Part shown: positions 61,726 to 64,000 of the stretch, piece by piece | How positions within the stretch are numbered: position 1 is the first letter of the stretch | Layout of the letters: each line of letters starts with the position of its first letter | NCBI RefSeq assembly: GCF_013265555.1 | Contig: NZ_CP041345.1 | Location: 248,001 to 312,000 of the forward strand | Direction: 5' to 3' | Length of the DNA: 64,000 bases | From: Tenuifilum thalassicum | GTDB lineage: Bacteria; Bacteroidota; Bacteroidia; Bacteroidales; Tenuifilaceae | The notes under the pieces: model-generated | Told to the model about the DNA's origin: nothing | The model's database searches: none | What the model saw: the letters and a program-made list of their open reading frames with translations, nothing else | Made by a program: the position numbers and the translations under genes

Positions 61726-64000
61726 ATGAGTGAGGAGATTCTTAAAGCGTTAATGCAACTCTTTGCTATTATTGCAAAGCAAGACGAAGGTGTTGAACTA
61801 AAGGAAAGGGATTACGTTGTTAACTTCCTCACCCAACAGCTAAATGATGAAGCGGTTAAGGAGTACATTAATTTGTTCGACCAACATGCAGGATTATTAG
61901 ATAAAACCGAAGGTTCTGACAACGGCGAGCAAAAGAAAAAAAGAAAATTAACATCGGTTAAAGATTCGGTCAGAATTCTGGGAATCTGTAAAAAAATCAA
62001 TAAAACGCTTACCCAGAAGCAAAAAATAGTTGTACTAGTTCGACTATACGAGCTTATTAACGCTGACCGGAAATTCTCTGAACAAAGAATGGCCATTATT
62101 AACACAGTGGCCGAAGTTTTTAAACTTACTAAGGATGAAATATCCGATATAGAAAATTTTGTAATTAAAAATCAGCCCGAAGAACTTGACATACCTAGCA
62201 TATTAACAATCCATGATAAACCCTTTACTGGTAAAAACTGTAAGCACATTGCAGCAGAAGCTTTAGATGGGTTTATCTATATTCTTCAAATAAAAAGCGA
62301 GGACTTATATTTTCTGCGATATACAGGAAACGAGGATGTGTATCTAAATGGGCTGCCAATTCATAACCGAAGAATTTACCTTTTTGCAAGTGGTAGTTCG
62401 CTTAAACTACCTAAAGGAAAGCCAGTTTATTATACCGATGTTGTTGCCCATTTTCTTGCAGATTCTACATCTATTAGAATATCGTATAAGGTTGAAAATG
62501 TAGGATATAAGTTTAAAACTGGTGATATAGGTTTACGTAACATTTCGTTTTCCGAAGGCCACGGAAAACTTGTTGGGATTATGGGGGCCAGTGGTGCAGG
62601 AAAAACAACTCTTTTGAATGTTCTGGCTGGAATTGAAAAGCCAACTACTGGTAGGGTAATAGTTAATGGCTACGACTTACATGATGAAAAGGAGAAGCTC
62701 GAAGGCGTTATTGGTGTTATCCCTCAAGATGATCTTCTCATTGAGGAACTAACTGTTTTTGAGAATTTATATTATAATGCCAAGCTTTGTTTTAAAGACA
62801 AAACGGAAGAGGAACTAGTAGCACTGGTTGAAAAAACATTAGCAAACTTAGGGCTACTTGAAAGAAAAGACCTTAAAGTTGGTTCACCGTTAAATAAGAT
62901 GATATCGGGTGGACAACGAAAAAGGTTAAACATTGCCCTTGAACTTATTAGAGAACCATCCATCCTTTTTGTTGATGAACCAACCTCAGGTTTGTCGTCT
63001 CGCGACTCGGAAAATGTTATGGACCTTTTGCGTGAACTAACGCTAAAAGGGAAGCTTATTTTTGTTGTAATTCACCAACCCTCATCGGACATCTACAAGA
63101 TGTTCGATAATATGATAATACTAGATACAGGCGGATACATGATATACTACGGCAATCCTGTTGAAGCCGTTATGTATTTCAAGCGCCTCGATATGCAAAT
63201 CAATAGCGATGTAGGTGAGTGCCCGGTTTGCGGAAATGTAAACCCCGAACTAATATTTAACATCATAGAGGCTCGTGTAGTTGATGAGTTTGGCCGCTAT
63301 ACTCCTACAAGGAAGGTATCCCCTCAGAAATGGGAGGAGCTTTTTCATGAAAATATTAAACCAACTCCAATTCCTGATGAGAATGCAGAACCTCCTAAGA
63401 CCTTAAACATCCCTTCCAGACTGAAGCAGTTTTTTATATATACTAAGCGAGACTTCATGTCCAAGATTAGCAACACCCAGTATATAATCTTAAACCTTTT
63501 AGAAACCCCTATTCTTGCCTTTATTTTAGCTTATGTTATTCGTTACATTGCAGACCCGAACTCTGATGTTTACATCTTCTCTGAAAATGAGAATATCCCC
63601 ATCTTCATATTCATGGCATTAATTGTTGCCCTATTTATTGGGCTTACTGTAAGTGCCGAAGAAATTTTTAAGGATAGAAAAATATTAAAACGTGAGGCAT
63701 TTCTTAACCTTAGTCGCTCCAGCTATCTTTTTTCAAAAATAGCAATACTTGTTTTGCTATCAGCTATCCAAACGGCAACATTTGTACTAATTGCAAATAG
63801 CATTTTAGGTATAAGAGGGATGTATTTTGATTACTGGCTTGTGCTATTTAGTACTGCTGTTTGTGCAAACCTTTTGGGCTTAAATATTTCGGCTACATTT
63901 AACTCAGCTATTACAATATATATAGTTATTCCTTTACTCATGATTCCCATGATGGTGCTTTCGGGTGCCATGTTTAGCTTTGAAAAGCTAAATAGGGCAG
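61726..64000 (+). CDS. TerB-like/ABCG-type ABC transporter fusion, right end missing
   Basis: The frame is open to the right edge (at least 758 residues). An N-terminal helical TerB-like region (about 1-150) is followed by about 110 residues with a beta-rich, possibly FHA-like pattern (VYLNGLPIHNRRIYL, ASGSSLKLPKG), then an ATP-binding domain with Walker A MGASGAGKTT near residue 285, signature ISGGQRKRLN, Walker B LFVDEPTSGLS and the ABCG-type VIHQPSS. A CPVCGN zinc-type motif near residue 500 precedes the membrane domain, whose helices begin near residue 575. Order resembles FHA-ABC transporters such as Rv1747. Substrate unknown. Confidence 0.85.
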   Translation, partial: MSEEILKALMQLFAIIAKQDEGVELKERDYVVNFLTQQLNDEAVKEYINLFDQHAGLLDKTEGSDNGEQKKKRKLTSVKDSVRILGICKKINKTLTQKQKIVVLVRLYELINADRKFSEQRMAIINTVAEVFKLTKDEISDIENFVIKNQPEELDIPSILTIHDKPFTGKNCKHIAAEALDGFIYILQIKSEDLYFLRYTGNEDVYLNGLPIHNRRIYLFASGSSLKLPKGKPVYYTDVVAHFLADSTSIRISYKVENVGYKFKTGDIGLRNISFSEGHGKLVGIMGASGAGKTTLLNVLAGIEKPTTGRVIVNGYDLHDEKEKLEGVIGVIPQDDLLIEELTVFENLYYNAKLCFKDKTEEELVALVEKTLANLGLLERKDLKVGSPLNKMISGGQRKRLNIALELIREPSILFVDEPTSGLSSRDSENVMDLLRELTLKGKLIFVVIHQPSSDIYKMFDNMIILDTGGYMIYYGNPVEAVMYFKRLDMQINSDVGECPVCGNVNPELIFNIIEARVVDEFGRYTPTRKVSPQKWEELFHENIKPTPIPDENAEPPKTLNIPSRLKQFFIYTKRDFMSKISNTQYIILNLLETPILAFILAYVIRYIADPNSDVYIFSENENIPIFIFMALIVALFIGLTVSAEEIFKDRKILKREAFLNLSRSSYLFSKIAILVLLSAIQTATFVLIANSILGIRGMYFDYWLVLFSTAVCANLLGLNISATFNSAITIYIVIPLLMIPMMVLSGAMFSFEKLNRA

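Noticed and set aside
1-64000. Insertion sequences, prophage or genomic island
   Set aside because: No transposase, integrase or phage structural gene was found; composition changes only in short repeat-rich gaps.

Overview
The window looks like a chromosome segment of a Bacteroidota bacterium, most likely Bacteroidales. It is AT-rich (high-30s % GC by eye, not computed). It carries several parts of the type IX secretion system (T9SS): a PorP/SprF-like protein, PorW/SprE, PorX, and two proteins with a gliding-type (type B) C-terminal sorting domain. Promoter-like sites follow the Bacteroidota -7 pattern TAnnTTTG. No tRNA, rRNA, CRISPR array, insertion sequence or prophage was seen.

Layout. 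0.2-3.9 kb: sufC, sufD and sufS for iron-sulfur cluster assembly, interrupted by a remnant of a four-helix-bundle (23S rRNA intervening sequence type) gene. 4.6-8 kb: a T9SS cargo locus, consisting of a small secreted protein with a strong terminator, a type B sorting-domain protein and a PorP/SprF partner, in intergenic DNA rich in short dispersed repeats. 8.5-13.2 kb: a TlpA-like thioredoxin, a large AsmA-like protein, a DsbA-like thioredoxin and a Cys-rich lipoprotein. 13.3-20.7 kb: a ComM/YifB ATPase, a YitT-like membrane protein, a four-helix-bundle protein, leuS and cysS. 21-26.4 kb: an AI-2E family transporter, a second type B sorting-domain protein, a small lipoprotein and a two-gene ABC exporter. 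26.6-33.6 kb: a coiled-coil lipoprotein, porW, porX, tsaE and alanine dehydrogenase. 33.6-40.4 kb: a TonB-like protein, an M23 peptidase, dxr, rseP, a TatA-like protein too short for simple gene finding, a LysM lytic transglycosylase and a DUF4837 lipoprotein. 40.4-52.5 kb: mixed housekeeping genes (YjbR-like, YraN, LD-carboxypeptidase, histidine kinase, riboflavin synthase, M20 hydrolase, EamA transporter, flippase-like protein, SDR, purQ, EEP hydrolase).

The most interesting part is 52.6-64.0 kb, nine co-directional genes with gaps of 3-48 bp: a CheR methyltransferase, a HAMP-GAF-PAS sensor, a second CheR-like protein that has lost the SAM-binding motif, a stand-alone CheB methylesterase, a membrane GAF protein, a GAF-PAS-SpoIIE phosphatase, a SiaB-type kinase, a SiaC-type phosphoprotein, and a protein with a TerB-like region fused to an ABCG-type transporter that runs off the right edge. 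There is no CheA, CheW, classical chemoreceptor or diguanylate cyclase. It reads as a sensory module in which methylation enzymes and three related GAF sensors feed a SiaA/SiaB/SiaC-type phosphorylation switch, whose output may be the transporter instead of the SiaD cyclase of Pseudomonas. That interpretation is inference; the gene content and motifs are read directly.
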